Shown here piece by piece: positions 1 through 11,833 of a DNA stretch of 64,000 nt; the first letter of the stretch is position 1; every line of letters begins with the position of its first letter. The notes under the pieces were generated by a model. That model did not search any database and was not told the DNA's origin. It saw nothing but the letters and a program-made list of their open reading frames with translations. The DNA is from Icerya purchasi. Its lineage: Eukaryota; Arthropoda; Insecta; Hemiptera; Monophlebidae. The translations under genes were made by a program, and so were the position numbers. Location of the stretch: assembly GCA_039619475.1 (NCBI GenBank), contig CM077115.1:398136557-398200556 (forward strand), written 5' to 3'.

Positions 1-640
1 GAAGAAGACGATTTTTTTTGTAATTATTTGTAAATATAATGACGGTATTGACATTATATAATATAATTGAAACATCGTAAATAAAAATCCAGCACAATAA
101 ATGTTATTAAGTGATTTATGTCACTGGCATAAACGGAGCAGATCATCCCTACGTTTTATATTTATTATTCGATTGCTTTCCCCTCTCCATCGGTATATCT
201 CACCCCTTTTAACGCAAACAGATTTATAGAGTATCTTCACTTTTTGTTTAGCTTTGTATAATAGATTTTTATAGGACGTTGATAAATTTGTATTTACGTA
301 AATTCTTAGATTATACTCCATGTCGGTTTTTGGTAACATCTTCATCATGCACTATAGTTTTGGTTTCTCATTTCTAGAAATCTATCTGCTATAGTATCCT
401 CGATTTTTTTTATTATCAGTTTAGATTTACTACTACGTGCCGATAACCGGATGTGCCACGATTTTTTTTCTAGCCACAGTTTTTCATTCTTTGGCCCCAG
501 CTTACACTCTCGCTCTTATTCATATTTTCCATTTTATATGACTATTTCATTATCTTTTAAAAATCGGTATAACCGTCTACAATGATGCTCCCTTGTTTTA
601 CATCAACATTTAACTTCTCGCTAATAGTTGCAATAATCTT
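1..640. other. AT-rich sequence without a recognisable gene
   Basis: I see no conserved protein motif on either strand. A 75-codon open frame on the minus strand (121-348) has no recognisable domain and is within chance length for AT-rich DNA. The right edge is the microsatellite tail of the RTE element that follows. Confidence 0.6.
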
Positions 641-662
641 CTTCATCATCATCATCATCATG
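641..662 (-). repeat. (ATG)n tail of the RTE copy
   Basis: Six to seven CAT units on the plus strand read as ATG repeats at the 3' end of the minus-strand RTE element. RTE elements commonly end in a short tandem repeat and not in poly(A), which fits. Confidence 0.6.
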
Positions 663-668
663 GTTGCG

Positions 669-685
669 TCTCTTGAGACAAGAGA
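669..685 (-). other. Hairpin in RTE 3' untranslated region
   Basis: A perfect 7-bp stem (TCTCTTG paired with CAAGAGA) closes a 3-nt loop. It lies between the RT stop codon and the (ATG)n tail. By position it may be the structure that the element's own RT recognises; that role is inferred from other LINEs. Confidence 0.5.
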
Positions 686-1479
686 TTGCATGCATTATTA
701 AATTAATCTATCTCTGGCCCGAGTAATCGTCTCTCGTAGACTTTTACATGTTGAGTTTGCCGGAAGGTTCGTTGTCATTAATTCTAATCTCCTTCGTCCT
801 TTTATCAGGTTTCCTTGTATCTTCCCTTGTACCGCCAGCATGAACAAGTCGTTTTCTCTAAATTTGTGAGCCAGATATTTCATTTTTCGATTTTTGATAT
901 CTTCGACTAGTTTCCGTTTTTCCTCTACTTTTGCTAACACTGCCGTATTTTTTATGTGTTCGGTCCATGATATTTTCAATAGCCTCCGATAGCACCACAT
1001 CTCGAAAGCTGCTAATCTTTTTTCGCAGTCTGCATTCATGGTCCATGTTTCACAGGAATCTTAGGACGGTCCATACATAGCAGCGCATTATTCTTTTCCG
1101 AAGGCTTAAACTCATATTTCGATTTCCAAGCACTCTGCTGATGTTGTTAAATGCCTTCTTCGCCATACCGATTCTTGTTCTTATTTCTTTCTGGTCTCTT
1201 CCGTCATTGTTTATTAATGCGCCTAGATATCTAAATTCTGCCACGTTTTCTATTTTTTGATTTTCGATTTTTATATTTACTTCGTTAACATCATTTCTAG
1301 AGATTTTCATTAGTTTTGTCTTTTCCGTATTAATCTTCATGCCGTATTTCAATCCTGCGTTGTTTATTTTATCTAACATATTTTGCATTTGAATTTTAGA
1401 TTCGGCTATTATCACTTTGTCGTCTGCGTAACTTATTTCGTTTATCCTTCGGCCGTTTATTTTCAATCTCAGCGTTCAT

Positions 1480-3579
1480 CATGGAGGTGCTAATGGTTGT
1501 TTTTTTCTGTTTTTTTTTTTTTGTACGTTTCTACGTATGAATAATTTTATTTACAAAATAAAAACTGATCGACTTCACCTAATATGTTTTACGTGGTGAA
1601 TTTCCCCAACCGCACTACTGAACTAATGCATCAGTTCTTTAAATTAAATGTCGGAACCGTAAAACATGTTCGTAGAGTTCTCATCGGGGAAGAGGGAATT
1701 GTTTCCTCTTTTGCTTCTTCTAATACTTTTTTTCTCACTACCCACATCTTTTTTCAACAATGATCGGGGTTAGGTTCTACATTAAAAAAAAAAAAATTAA
1801 AACTTTAATTGCTACCATTTCAGATTTCGCTCACGTTGTCTGTTCCACGACTTTTTCCGATACATTTAAAAAAAAGTTCTTATTTGTCTCTCTTTTTTTT
1901 TCTTTTTTTTTTTTTTTTTTGAAATGGCAAAAACTAAAAAACCAAAATTGATTTTTTAAATGGAAGCCGTGAACGGGATTTTTTAAATTTTAACATTTAT
2001 ATTTGAAATAAAGTTCTACGTTCGTACGAAAATAATCGTTGCTTTCATTAGAAAAAAAAAAAATCGATAATCGTGAAATTTCCCCGTCAATTTTTAAGAG
2101 TGGTCGCTGTAACTTCTGAGCCGATATTTATGTTTACGCTGAGCTAGAGAGAGTTACGCGGCTTTTGTATACATGTTTTGATTTCGTTATCTGATTTCCG
2201 GGCTGTGATGAGGTGCCCCGGGGGGGGGGGGGCACATGAACTGTATAATAAAAATTTTCGACGTCGTACACGTGTATTTGTTTTCATACGACTTTGTTTT
2301 TTCGCGCCAGTTATTTGTTAAGCGCGAATTAAAAGTTTTCCCGTCTGAAGTATTTACGTATCGTTCAACAATCGACAAGAGCTCTCCGACAGACTGATCT
2401 GGTGCCAATTTCTTAATGATATTCGAAAAAAAATGTTTACATATTTCTTTTAATCTCTTAATTGAAAAAATAAATAAATACAACACGCCGCTTCGGTCCT
2501 AAAGTTAAAATACCGTTAACTGACAAACACGGATCATGTGTTACAACTCTAATAGTATAGTTTTACCTGTAGCGGTTGCGGGATATGTTATTTTTATTAA
2601 AGCGGTAGGCAGAATTTTTATTTGTTTATATGGAAATGACTTTTGTAGTTTTTGACGGCATGAAATTACAGCTGAGGCGACGCACTTTAATGAAGTAACT
2701 TCTATAATAAAGAAATTAATTTATAGAACTATCCTATCTGTATTAAATAAAACATATAAATAATTAATAGAAGAAAAAAAGTTATTTAATTAGAAAACAT
2801 TCATTAAAAATTACTATTGTTGGGGCAAGCCTTATAAACTAGTAACCGGAAAATTCAAACCATTTCAATCCATTACACTTATATAATAACGTAATTTTAG
2901 TAAGTAATGAAGAAAAATCAAAAGTTCTTTCGGAATTTTTCTTTCCCAGGAAAAAAGCTAACATAGTTAGAGCGCATATTTATAATATTTCACGTAATAA
3001 TCATTATCTAGATTATAAAATTTCTCGTTTCCAATAGAATAATATAATAAATAAAAATTAAATGTAAATAAATCCTCGACGTTTAATAAAATGACTAAAA
3101 TCTACAGGCGTAATGATATATGGTTAAATTAGTAAATATAATTTACTGGTGATTGCACTAGGTGAACTCACGTATTGGCCAGTTAATTGATATTTTCAGC
3201 AAAAAAAACTGAAAACAATTAAAGTCTACCTTTAAAATAATACTAGAATTAAGCTCTGATCGCATAGCGATAGCTTGTTTATTAATCTCCCATAAGATAG
3301 GGGGGGAAATTTGTAACAAGTACATGTACCGACCGGAGGGGGAGTTCACTAAACGAATGAATCTTGTTACAAATCTTAATATCAGATTAAAACCGGCAGA
3401 AGATTTTGATAAAACATTGACAGGGCTTGTAAAATAGTAACGGTACATCCTAAATACGAAATAAATATGGAAAATTATTTTTGTGATGAAATACAAAATT
3501 GTAAGAGCGTTAGATATGCTTAATTTTTCTCTCAATTAAATGCAGGAAACGTATCTATCCGGAGGATTACTAAATCTTT
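1480..3579. other. AT-rich intergenic sequence
   Basis: Poly(T) and poly(A) tracts are frequent (1505-1523, 1890-1920). A run of 13 G preceded by four C lies at about 2216-2232. Open frames of 60 to 125 codons occur on both strands (for example 3158-3535 minus) but show no recognisable domain. I assign no gene here. Confidence 0.55.
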
Positions 3580-4790
3580 TTGAAACAGTATCCTAAGCCA
3601 CGCCCGATAAAAAAGCAAGCACGAACTAAAACGGACACGAACAAAGCTGAAACGTTTGCACAATATTTATCGAAAATTTATAAAGCTCGTTCGATAGCTT
3701 CAAGAGCATTCACACAAACAACTCATAAAGACATATACAGATTGGCCACTTCAAAACATACATCACCGGAGAAAGTACCAACTAAAACTGAACACACTTT
3801 AAGCTGAAAAAAGCTCCTGGTTTTGTCAACAGATAAAGTTATTAAAATTTTGTTACCAAAACACCGTAATAAATCTCACTTGTATCTTTAATGAAATTCT
3901 CAGAATTGCATACTATCCAAAAATGTGAAATACAATTTTAAAATCAGGTAAAAGTTTGTCAGTTTCAACTTAGTCCCTTGAGTGTGGTATCAAAATTACT
4001 TGAAATGTTATTACAGAATTCAAGCTACTGTTAAAATATTAAATATTATTCCAGATCATCCAATGCGGATTCCGCACAAAGTATTCTACAACTATTCGTA
4101 ACTGGCATAACTGCAGCTCCTCACCTTGAAGAAAGGAAAGTACTACAGTTCTACTTGGAATATTCAACAAGCGTTCGACCGCGTTTGGCATCGGGGATTA
4201 CTGTTCAAATTTAAAAAAAGTATTGCCCAGTGACCTGCACGCAGTTTTTGTTTCATACTCGGCAAACGGAAGTTTCAGAGTAAAAGTGAATCCTTCCTTA
4301 TCAAAAGCATATAATATCAGAGCACAAGTACTTTAAGGCAGTACTCTCTGCTCATAAAAATAATCGTAAATGCAACGCTCGCAGATGTATCGTTAGAGTA
4401 CAAGGAAATCTGTGCATCGCGATTAGTATAAGAACACTTAAACAGCATACAAGAATGGACTTCAAAACAGAAAATTTAAATTAACCACCAGAAGAGTAAA
4501 TAAATAACCTTTAATTTAAACAGAGGACAACGTTCCTCAATTCATTATATCGGTTTGCAGCAATACTCAGTACCTAGGAATAGTTTTAGATCAACGACTT
4601 ACATGCGGGATTCACGTTGCATGTGTATTAGCCGAAAAGTAATCTCTAAGACTAGAGCTCCACCATTTATCTGCTGGTAAGTCTACAGTGAAACTACATT
4701 GTTAAAGACGATTTACCAAACGATTATTCCGCCCTATGTGGAAATATCGATTAGAAACTGACGACGCTTCTTCAAATAACAACAATCATC
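3580..4790 (+). pseudogene. Decayed Jockey-clade LINE reverse transcriptase
   Basis: Broken pieces of a Jockey-type ORF2 can be followed in order on the plus strand. The first piece (3580-3807) resembles the region just before the RT domain (KAETFAQYLSKIY). Around 4050-4210 the RT core is visible across shifting frames: a degenerate FGFR region, then FLDI-like QQAFDRVWHRGLLFK near 4165-4210, which is the first catalytic block of Jockey RTs. Near 4500-4620 the thumb region appears (FNLNRGQ, then LGIVLDQRLT), followed by a C-terminal segment up to about 4790. Many stops and frameshifts show this is an old dead copy. No endonuclease and no poly(A) tail are recognisable. Confidence 0.7.
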
Positions 4791-6077
4791 GTAGACGATG
4801 GCACGATACTTATCCCTTTTTATTCTCTATTCTTGAATCCTTTTATCGTAATGTTCAAATTCACCTTCCTCTTTATCCTTGGTACTAACAATAAGATTTT
4901 CCTCATCTTTCGCGCTTTCTTATCTCTTCTATCTGCTATGACCATAGTCGGCTTCCTGCATCTTCTTTTCGTTTTTCTATGTCCTCTTCTCGTTTTTGTT
5001 CTTTCCATCCTGGTGATTCTGATTTACTCTGCGATACACAAATCACATCGTCTTCGAATGCGCGTCTCTATGTCTATAGAACGCTATCACTGTTATAAAG
5101 ACAACTCCTGAATCTTAGTTCGCCTGCTGCATATAATGCTTCGTTTATTCTTTCACTTCCATTCGCGGCGATTATTCCTATTATAGTATCCTTTCATTTC
5201 TTCTATTTCTATAGTATTCAATTCTAATAGTTTCTCTTTCTCTCTTACTAATATAATCTAATGCTAGGTAATGCCCTCGGCTAGCGATCCCTAAAAAAAA
5301 AACTAATCAAAGAACAACATTAAAAAAAAAAAAAAACAATTTCAGAGTTCAAAACAGCGAGATGAATAGTGTGAAATGGAATGAATACACCCTATTTTGT
5401 ATCAAATAAGGCTCCGCATGCTAGTTTAAAAATTGTATTTACGTTCAGGATGTTTATATGTCACAATTATTTCATGATCAACTAAAAGAAAACGTTAATC
5501 TAGATATAGATAGTATACAATACGGTTGGGTTTCTGGAAATCCGTAAGAGTGGTAAAAAAAGATTCTGCAGAGATGTGTTAAACGATAGATGAACTGAAC
5601 TTAAGAGGCCGTTTCTGAAATTGTAATATATCTAAATATGTGTCACAAATCAAAAATCAAAATGAAAAAAAATACATATATCTAATAAATAAAATAAAGT
5701 AAATCAGGGTTGATTGCGTGAACAAGTGACATTTGGACTCATCTGCCGCTGAGTCGAGGAGTAATGTGAGGAAAGGTAACATTAAAGAAAGCATTGCTAA
5801 TAATGATGGTCGTTTAAAATCGGTGTAGCGTAACGAAATAAAAAAATACGATATTGTTATTGTTATTACTATTATTATTACTAATATCGTTCTTGACTTT
5901 ATTATTATTAATATTATTATTAGGTCCAGAAGTTCTTTGGACAAATATTAATATCATTATTTTTACTATTATTGATATTACCGTTATCTTTGTTGGGGCC
6001 GGCTGTTTTCAGCGTGATTCATTTTGGCGCAAGTGAGCTCGGATTTCTGTTTAGAACTTTTATGAAGTATCTGTGCT

Positions 6078-6125
6078 GTTTTTCAAATTTCATTCGCTAA
6101 ATGTTATCATTTGTGTTTGTAAGGT
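6078..6125 (+). repeat. Arm 1 of a dispersed inverted pair
   Basis: Reads on the plus strand as GTGCTG, a T-run, then CATTCGCTAAATGTTATCATTTG. A diverged inverted copy lies about 1.4 kb to the right (7475-7525). This may be the termini of one old element or two insertions of a family in opposite orientation. Confidence 0.4.
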
Positions 6126-7474
6126 ACCATCTGGCTTACCAAATTTATTTCTACATCATCTATTAATGTTGTCAGTAATTTCTATCGTTCTCGTTAATAT
6201 TTCTTCTGCGTATATAGCAAATATATATATATGTCTGTGTGACGTTCGTTAAGAAAAGGGATCTGTGGGGCGTAAATATCGGTTTTGAGGTTTATTTAAT
6301 GTTTTAAAATTTAAAAAACTGACTGAAGAAAATTAAAAAAAAATGGAAAAACATTAAGAACTTCAAAAAAAATTATAAAACTATTTTTCCCTAGTTGTTG
6401 GTTTTTCCCCATTTTTTAATGATTTTTCATTTGCTTCGGGTATTATACGAGCATTGACTTTTTTTGTTTTTCGGAACTTCGGAATGAGCGACCAAATTCT
6501 AATTTAACGAAACCAAAATTGGCAACGAAGCTTCATTCAGTTAACAACACGTTACATGCAAGCATACGCGAAACGGTCGTAGTTTATGGTAGTATTATTT
6601 CGTGCAAACTTAAAAAGGCATTTATCACAGGTCCCTTTTCACCCTTGAAAATTTCGCAGATTCGATAACAATTTGAAAAGGAAATTCAAAATATAAAACA
6701 AAGAGCGGAAACACTTTCGTAAATTAAAAAAAAAAAAAACTATCGATAAAAAATTGTTTAAACCTCGTCTTTTGATTAAAAAACGCAAAAAAAACAATAT
6801 ATTCATGTAACCGCCTGCGTGAAGAAGTTGAAGAAGACAAAATTCTTGAAAGTGGCTAAATAGTTTAGATTCCTGACCAAAAAAAAAAATAAAAAAAAGA
6901 GGAATTTAGAGAAAACAAAATTATACTTTAACCCTCAAAGTGCCGGAAGCTTCAAATTTTGTAAAAAAAATTTTTTTTTTCGGGTTATGTAATATACCGA
7001 TGGAAAGATTCGTTTTTGGTTTAAATTTTTGCTAACCTTTTTTTGTAATGTTATTAACTGGTAGTAAGTATAACATAGTCGATTAAGCAATAAATTTTTG
7101 ACGGAACAAGGGAAGAGTTCGAAATTCGCATTTCTATTGTCTTTATTACAATTTTTTACGAGAATAAATTAATCGGCTGCGCTATCGTAGTTAATTATGT
7201 AGTGGAGTTTCCAAGATCAAAAATTATCTCTTGCAATGAATTTCCCAAATAAACTTTAAAAAAAAAAAAACGAAAATAGGTTGAAAATATTTAGATGAGT
7301 AATCTAATAAATTTACATAAATTGTTTATTTAACATATATACATACATGTGTATATATGCTAAATATGCAGAAAAACTAAATTGACAACGAGGAGCAGTA
7401 ACTTTTTTCGCGAAGTTTCTGATAGCAGCAACTAGATGTTTTATAGTGACATGGACATAAATTTATTTTTAACC

Positions 7475-7525
7475 GTGCTTCTCACTAACGCAAATGATAA
7501 CGTTTAGCGGATGATATCTGAAAAG
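7475..7525 (-). repeat. Arm 2 of a dispersed inverted pair
   Basis: The reverse complement reads GTGCTTTTCAGATATCATCC, then GCTAAACGTTATCATTTGCG, matching the arm near 6078-6125 with several substitutions. Confidence 0.4.
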
Positions 7526-8727
7526 CACCACAGGAAATTCGTAAAATGGTCTGATTAAAAACCCTAGCTCGCAACCGCCGAAACGATTTACGCCAAAAAA
7601 AAGGGTGACCCTTTAGTTTTTAGTTACAACCGAGTTGTAATTTGACCTCCGTTGGCAAATAAGCACCTCACTTCTAAGTTTTAACGCTATCATTTAAGCG
7701 AATGATACATATATTTACAATGGTAATTATTATTTTAAATAAATTAAATGCAAATATTAATTCAAATAAGGAAAATATATGTAATTCCGTATTTAATTTT
7801 TAAATTATTTAACTTAATTTCTATCATTACATTAACACCATTTATTATTAAAATGTACAGTAAAAAAGATGCAAATTTATTTCAGAATTACTTCAGTAAC
7901 TTTCAAGTGTTATTTCAGAATCTGTTTTTTTAACTGAGCTTTTATTTCAATTATAAATTATTCGTTTAATATTCATTTATAAACATTTCGCTCCTGCAGA
8001 ACGTTAAACGAAATAATATCGTAACAACAACGAATGGGTCTTCGATGCATTATAATTTTAAATTTCAAGATTTATTTTGTATAAAATTCGTGCGTATCAT
8101 ATTTTTAAAAATAAATTTTTCATATGTAGTAACGAAAAATTATACAATTTATATTAAATACTATTCAAATAACAGTTTACTAATCCTTAGCGGTGAAATT
8201 ATTCTATTTAATTCTTAAATTAGTATATAATTATTTGAAATAAAAGTAAAAGTGATTATGAGCAATGAGCAAAAAAAAAGAAAAAAAATTAATGAAGAAT
8301 ATAAGTAAAAATTTAAAAAGAGATGAAAAATTATTTCAGTGTTTGTATTTATCTTCGTTAAAGATACTTGTGTATTGCTTGCAGTAAAGTACTGTAATAT
8401 ATACATATACTTGCTAATCCCTGTACTTCAATCTTTCCTATTCTCCCTATCTCTAATCGTCTTTCGATTTAACTCCTTATTTTAACTTTTCTAGTTGTTG
8501 GCTCAAGGCAGCTGGCGCGCCAAAAAAAGAGAAACTTTTTTTCCTCTATAATCAAAAACTAGTTCTTGTTTCTGGAACTTTTCGGATTAGTATACGATTT
8601 TTTTATTTATCATCATCTTTCCACTATCTATTTTCAAAGCAATTAGATTTACGGTTAAACGCAAATCTTACTATGCTTGATGCAGTAACAATGAAATTTT
8701 TTATTTATTCGTAATTTTTTAGTAACA

Positions 8728-9744
8728 TTGTTCCTCATATTTTATCGTTTTTTTTTTTTAAATGGGTTCGATGCCAGCACTGACCCAACTGATGGGGTTG
8801 GTGCCGCCTTTGTTTTTCCTTCTCACAACTATTCCGAATCCTTTAAACTTCCTTCCTGCTGCTCTATATTTACTGCTGAAAATATTACCATACTTCATGC
8901 AATTCTTTTTATCTCTTCCTCTTCTATCCTTTCGGATAAATTTCTTTTAATAGCTGACTCTGAAAGTGTCTTGCAGGCGGTCTCTTCTCCCTTACCGTTG
9001 CCCTCTTTTGATCCTTTCATTCTCCTTATTCGCAATCTAATTCGCGAATTATTCCTGTTCCGTTCGATCCAAATTGATTTATTGTGGATTCCTAGCCATG
9101 CTGGAATTGAGGGTAATAAGTTGGCTGATTTTTCAGCTCGCTCAGGAGCTTCTAATGGACATCCTCTTCATAAATTTTCCACTCAAAATATTAATCATAT
9201 TTCCCAAACAGTTCCATATTACATTATGAACGGATATTTATTTTTCTCTTTTCTCAAATCCGAATAATTCCTTTTATCTTTCCGTTTAGCCCTTACCTTC
9301 TTTGACCAGATGGTTCGACATGTTTCCTTTCCTTTGTCGTCCCCTGATCACCGCTACATGTCGTCTTCGTTTCGGTCATACCTTTCTCCCTTCGTCACTT
9401 TATCGTTTTTCCCTCGTCTCTTCTCCGCCGTGCCCTCTTCACCCAGAGGATTCCTTTTTCGTCTGTGTGATATCAATCACGTCTTCTTCGAATGTTCCTC
9501 ACTCTCTTCAGAACGTTCTCTCTTTTATTCTCGGCTTTTGGATGTCTTCCTACTCCATACAATGACTCTTATGTTCTCTCATTTCCTTCCTTGTCAGTTG
9601 TTCCTATTCTAGCTTCTTTCATTCATTCAATCTCGCACCAGATTGAAATCTAATATGTTATTCTCCTTTTGAACAATTACTTAGATTCCTTGGCTGATTG
9701 GGCTGTTGCTCTTCGTTGGCGTATCCATAAAAAAAAAAAAAAAA
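8728..9744 (+). pseudogene. 5'-truncated LINE 3' end with RNase H domain
   Basis: The open frame 8728-9267 carries an RNase H domain, which in LINEs removes the RNA template after first-strand synthesis. The order of motifs is right: a degenerate first aspartate region (FDASTDPTDGVGAAF), FTAENITILHA with the glutamate, LIADSESVLQA with the second aspartate, and IPSHAGIEGNKLADFSA with the last histidine and aspartate. A second frame (9310-9612) continues with a C-terminal zinc-knuckle-like CDINHVFFEC. The copy ends in a run of 17 A at 9728-9744. No RT lies upstream, so it is 5'-truncated near 8735-8760. The lineage is one of the RNase H-bearing I-group clades; I cannot say which. The coding strand is markedly pyrimidine-rich, unlike the I element at 36-41 kb, so the two are different families. 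Confidence 0.8.
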
Positions 9745-11833
9745 TACATGAGCTTAGATCACCTACTCAGATTCTGAGGCGATCGGAGATGGAGTGTATA
9801 AAGGAGAGTAGGAGGGGAATAACGGCTAGAGATTATTTTATCGTTAATTCTATTTAATCGTTAACACCAACGAACTATCAGTGTTGACGATTTTATTTTC
9901 ACTTTGAGATAAATATGTGAAAAAAATCTACAAAGGAAAATTACAATTAAAGAACACTTTTTTGGGTGGGAAGGGGGGTTATGGTTAAAAACAAAATAAC
10001 GGTTTGAATTTCTTTCAGTGAGAAAAAAACTATGGAAGTGATATATATATATACATATATATTTAAACGTAAAATAGTACAAAAAAAAATCACAATTTAA
10101 ATGTTCTTTAAGCGCCGAAAATGTCAGAAGTAAATATTTTTTAGAGATTGTACACTATTCATGCATTTATTAGATGCTTATTCGTAATAAACGGTTGATT
10201 TTCCCTTGGATTTTCGGTCGCGCTCGCAATCAATATTTAACTGATAAAAATTACTTCGTACTTTTACATATACTAAGAGGAGCAAAAGTTTTTTTTTTTT
10301 TTTTTTTTGGGCGTCTTTGTTATTACAAGTTACGAACGAAAATTTTGAATGAAATTTAGAATCTAGATCGATTTTGATTTTTTAAAGCGTACACCGAGTA
10401 CGTTCTTTTTTTAATCTGTGTTTAAAATTGTTGCTTACATCCGGCTAATACTTCTTACAAATTTTTGCTCTAAATGAATCCTACAATTAGTACTTTGATT
10501 CTTCCTAAGAGAGAATTTTTTTCTAAGCAATATATGAACAAAAAAAACGCTGAAATCGGCTGATTTAAAAATGACTCGTTATTTTGTAAGCGAGAATTAC
10601 TTTACCCGTTAAGTGTGATACTAATAAATAAGACGAAAAAATATTGAAAACTCACTACTAAATGTACTTCGAAATAAGACGTCCGCGAAACGTAACCAGA
10701 CCGAAATAATCTACGACATAAAACATCGAAGGCCAAAATAAGACGCTTTCAGAATTTAGTGTTTATAGTTTTCGTACACGGCTTTCCTGGAAACAGCTCT
10801 TTTTTTAAGCGAGATTTTAGATTCCGTAGGGAATTTTTTTCTCCGGTTTGGAGTTATAATTAGTTTATGTATACGTCAGGTTTCCTACTTAGCTGGTAAA
10901 AATAATGAAAATGATTAAGAAACAAACGCCTCAGGAATAAATATTAAATAAAATACGGTATGAACGTTTTTTCGAACGTCCCTTCTATTTAGTACTAGAA
11001 TAGAGAAAAGAAAAACAAAGTGAAGATTAATTATGTATATATTTTTGAAACTTAAAGAAGTCCTGAATTGTCACTTGTTTTCATTTAGGAGAGAAACCAA
11101 AGAAATACTAGCAGAGACGAACGCAGAACATGTGATATCTGAAAACGATTTAAAATTTACCGTTAAATACCTTTAAATAATTCGAATACTCCTGTAAATC
11201 GCTAAAAGTTTGACCTTTTTCACTTTTTTTCTTCCATTTTTACTTTATATTACTTCCTCAATCTCTCTGCTCTCAGACTCGGATCTCTATGATGTAAAAA
11301 ACAATTACTTTTCTAGATTTTCCTTGATTTTTCGTAAAATTTTCTCACGGCATTAGAAATGTTGGTTCACTTCTTGATTCGCCAGGACCACTGAAAATCA
11401 AAATGAATCTTACACAAAAGTGAGTAGTAGTAGTTTTACTTACTGACTTTAAAAACAAAGGGGATTTTATATGTTTGTCACGTATGTTATTTGTTTTTTT
11501 TTATGTCTTGTGTCCGTATACTTTCTTAATTCTCTTTGTTCATTCGAAAATACACTACTGGTCAATACTGAGTCCCGATGCTTATCGATAGGCACAGATA
11601 CTCACTAGTTATTAAATAACACAAAAAAAAGGATCTCTTTAGCGAATTTTTTATCAGTAAAGTTAAACGCGATTGCACTAAATTATTATCAATTTTATTT
11701 AATATAAATTGGGAAAAATATATAAATTCGAATGAAGAAACAAATTTAACATCCGTCCATAGCGCTACTGTTATGCGCATCAGCATGAAGCCAATTACAG
11801 TGTATACATTAGATCTAAATATATATATATATA
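9745..11833. other. AT-rich intergenic sequence
   Basis: Contains a run of T at about 10290-10308, short (TA)n near 10040-10060, and small open frames without recognisable domains. No gene was recognised. Confidence 0.55.

Larger units (their letters stand above)
640..1475 (-). pseudogene. 5'-truncated RTE-type LINE, reverse transcriptase C-terminal part
   Basis: This is the last part of an endonuclease-reverse transcriptase of the RTE type, which copies its own RNA into genomic DNA at a nick. The reading runs leftwards. The first frame (1466-1050) opens with a YADD catalytic box (ISYADDKVIIAES), then the RT thumb-like segment with FRYLGALINNDG and an RTRIGMAKKAF stretch. A frame change near 1045 leads into the second frame (1039-698) with the typical RTE C-terminal phrase LAAFEMWCYRRLLKISW and stops at about 698. 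The endonuclease and the first RT blocks are missing, so the copy is truncated at its 5' end near 1475, as expected of target-primed reverse transcription. After the stop come a 17-nt hairpin (669-685) and an (ATG)n tail on the minus strand (662-641). It is not functional. RTE assignment is from motif memory. Confidence 0.85.
4790..8727. other. AT-rich intergenic sequence with simple repeats
   Basis: There is a (TTA)n-rich stretch at 5850-5975 that creates a spurious leucine-rich open frame. Poly(A/T) tracts recur. Two segments near 6080-6125 and 7475-7525 are inverted, diverged copies of each other (a shared core reads CGCTAAATGTTATCATTTG on the plus strand at the first site). No protein domain was recognised on either strand. 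Confidence 0.5.

Noticed and set aside
5854..6036. Leucine-rich small membrane protein
   Set aside because: The leucines come from a (TTA)n microsatellite; no other support.
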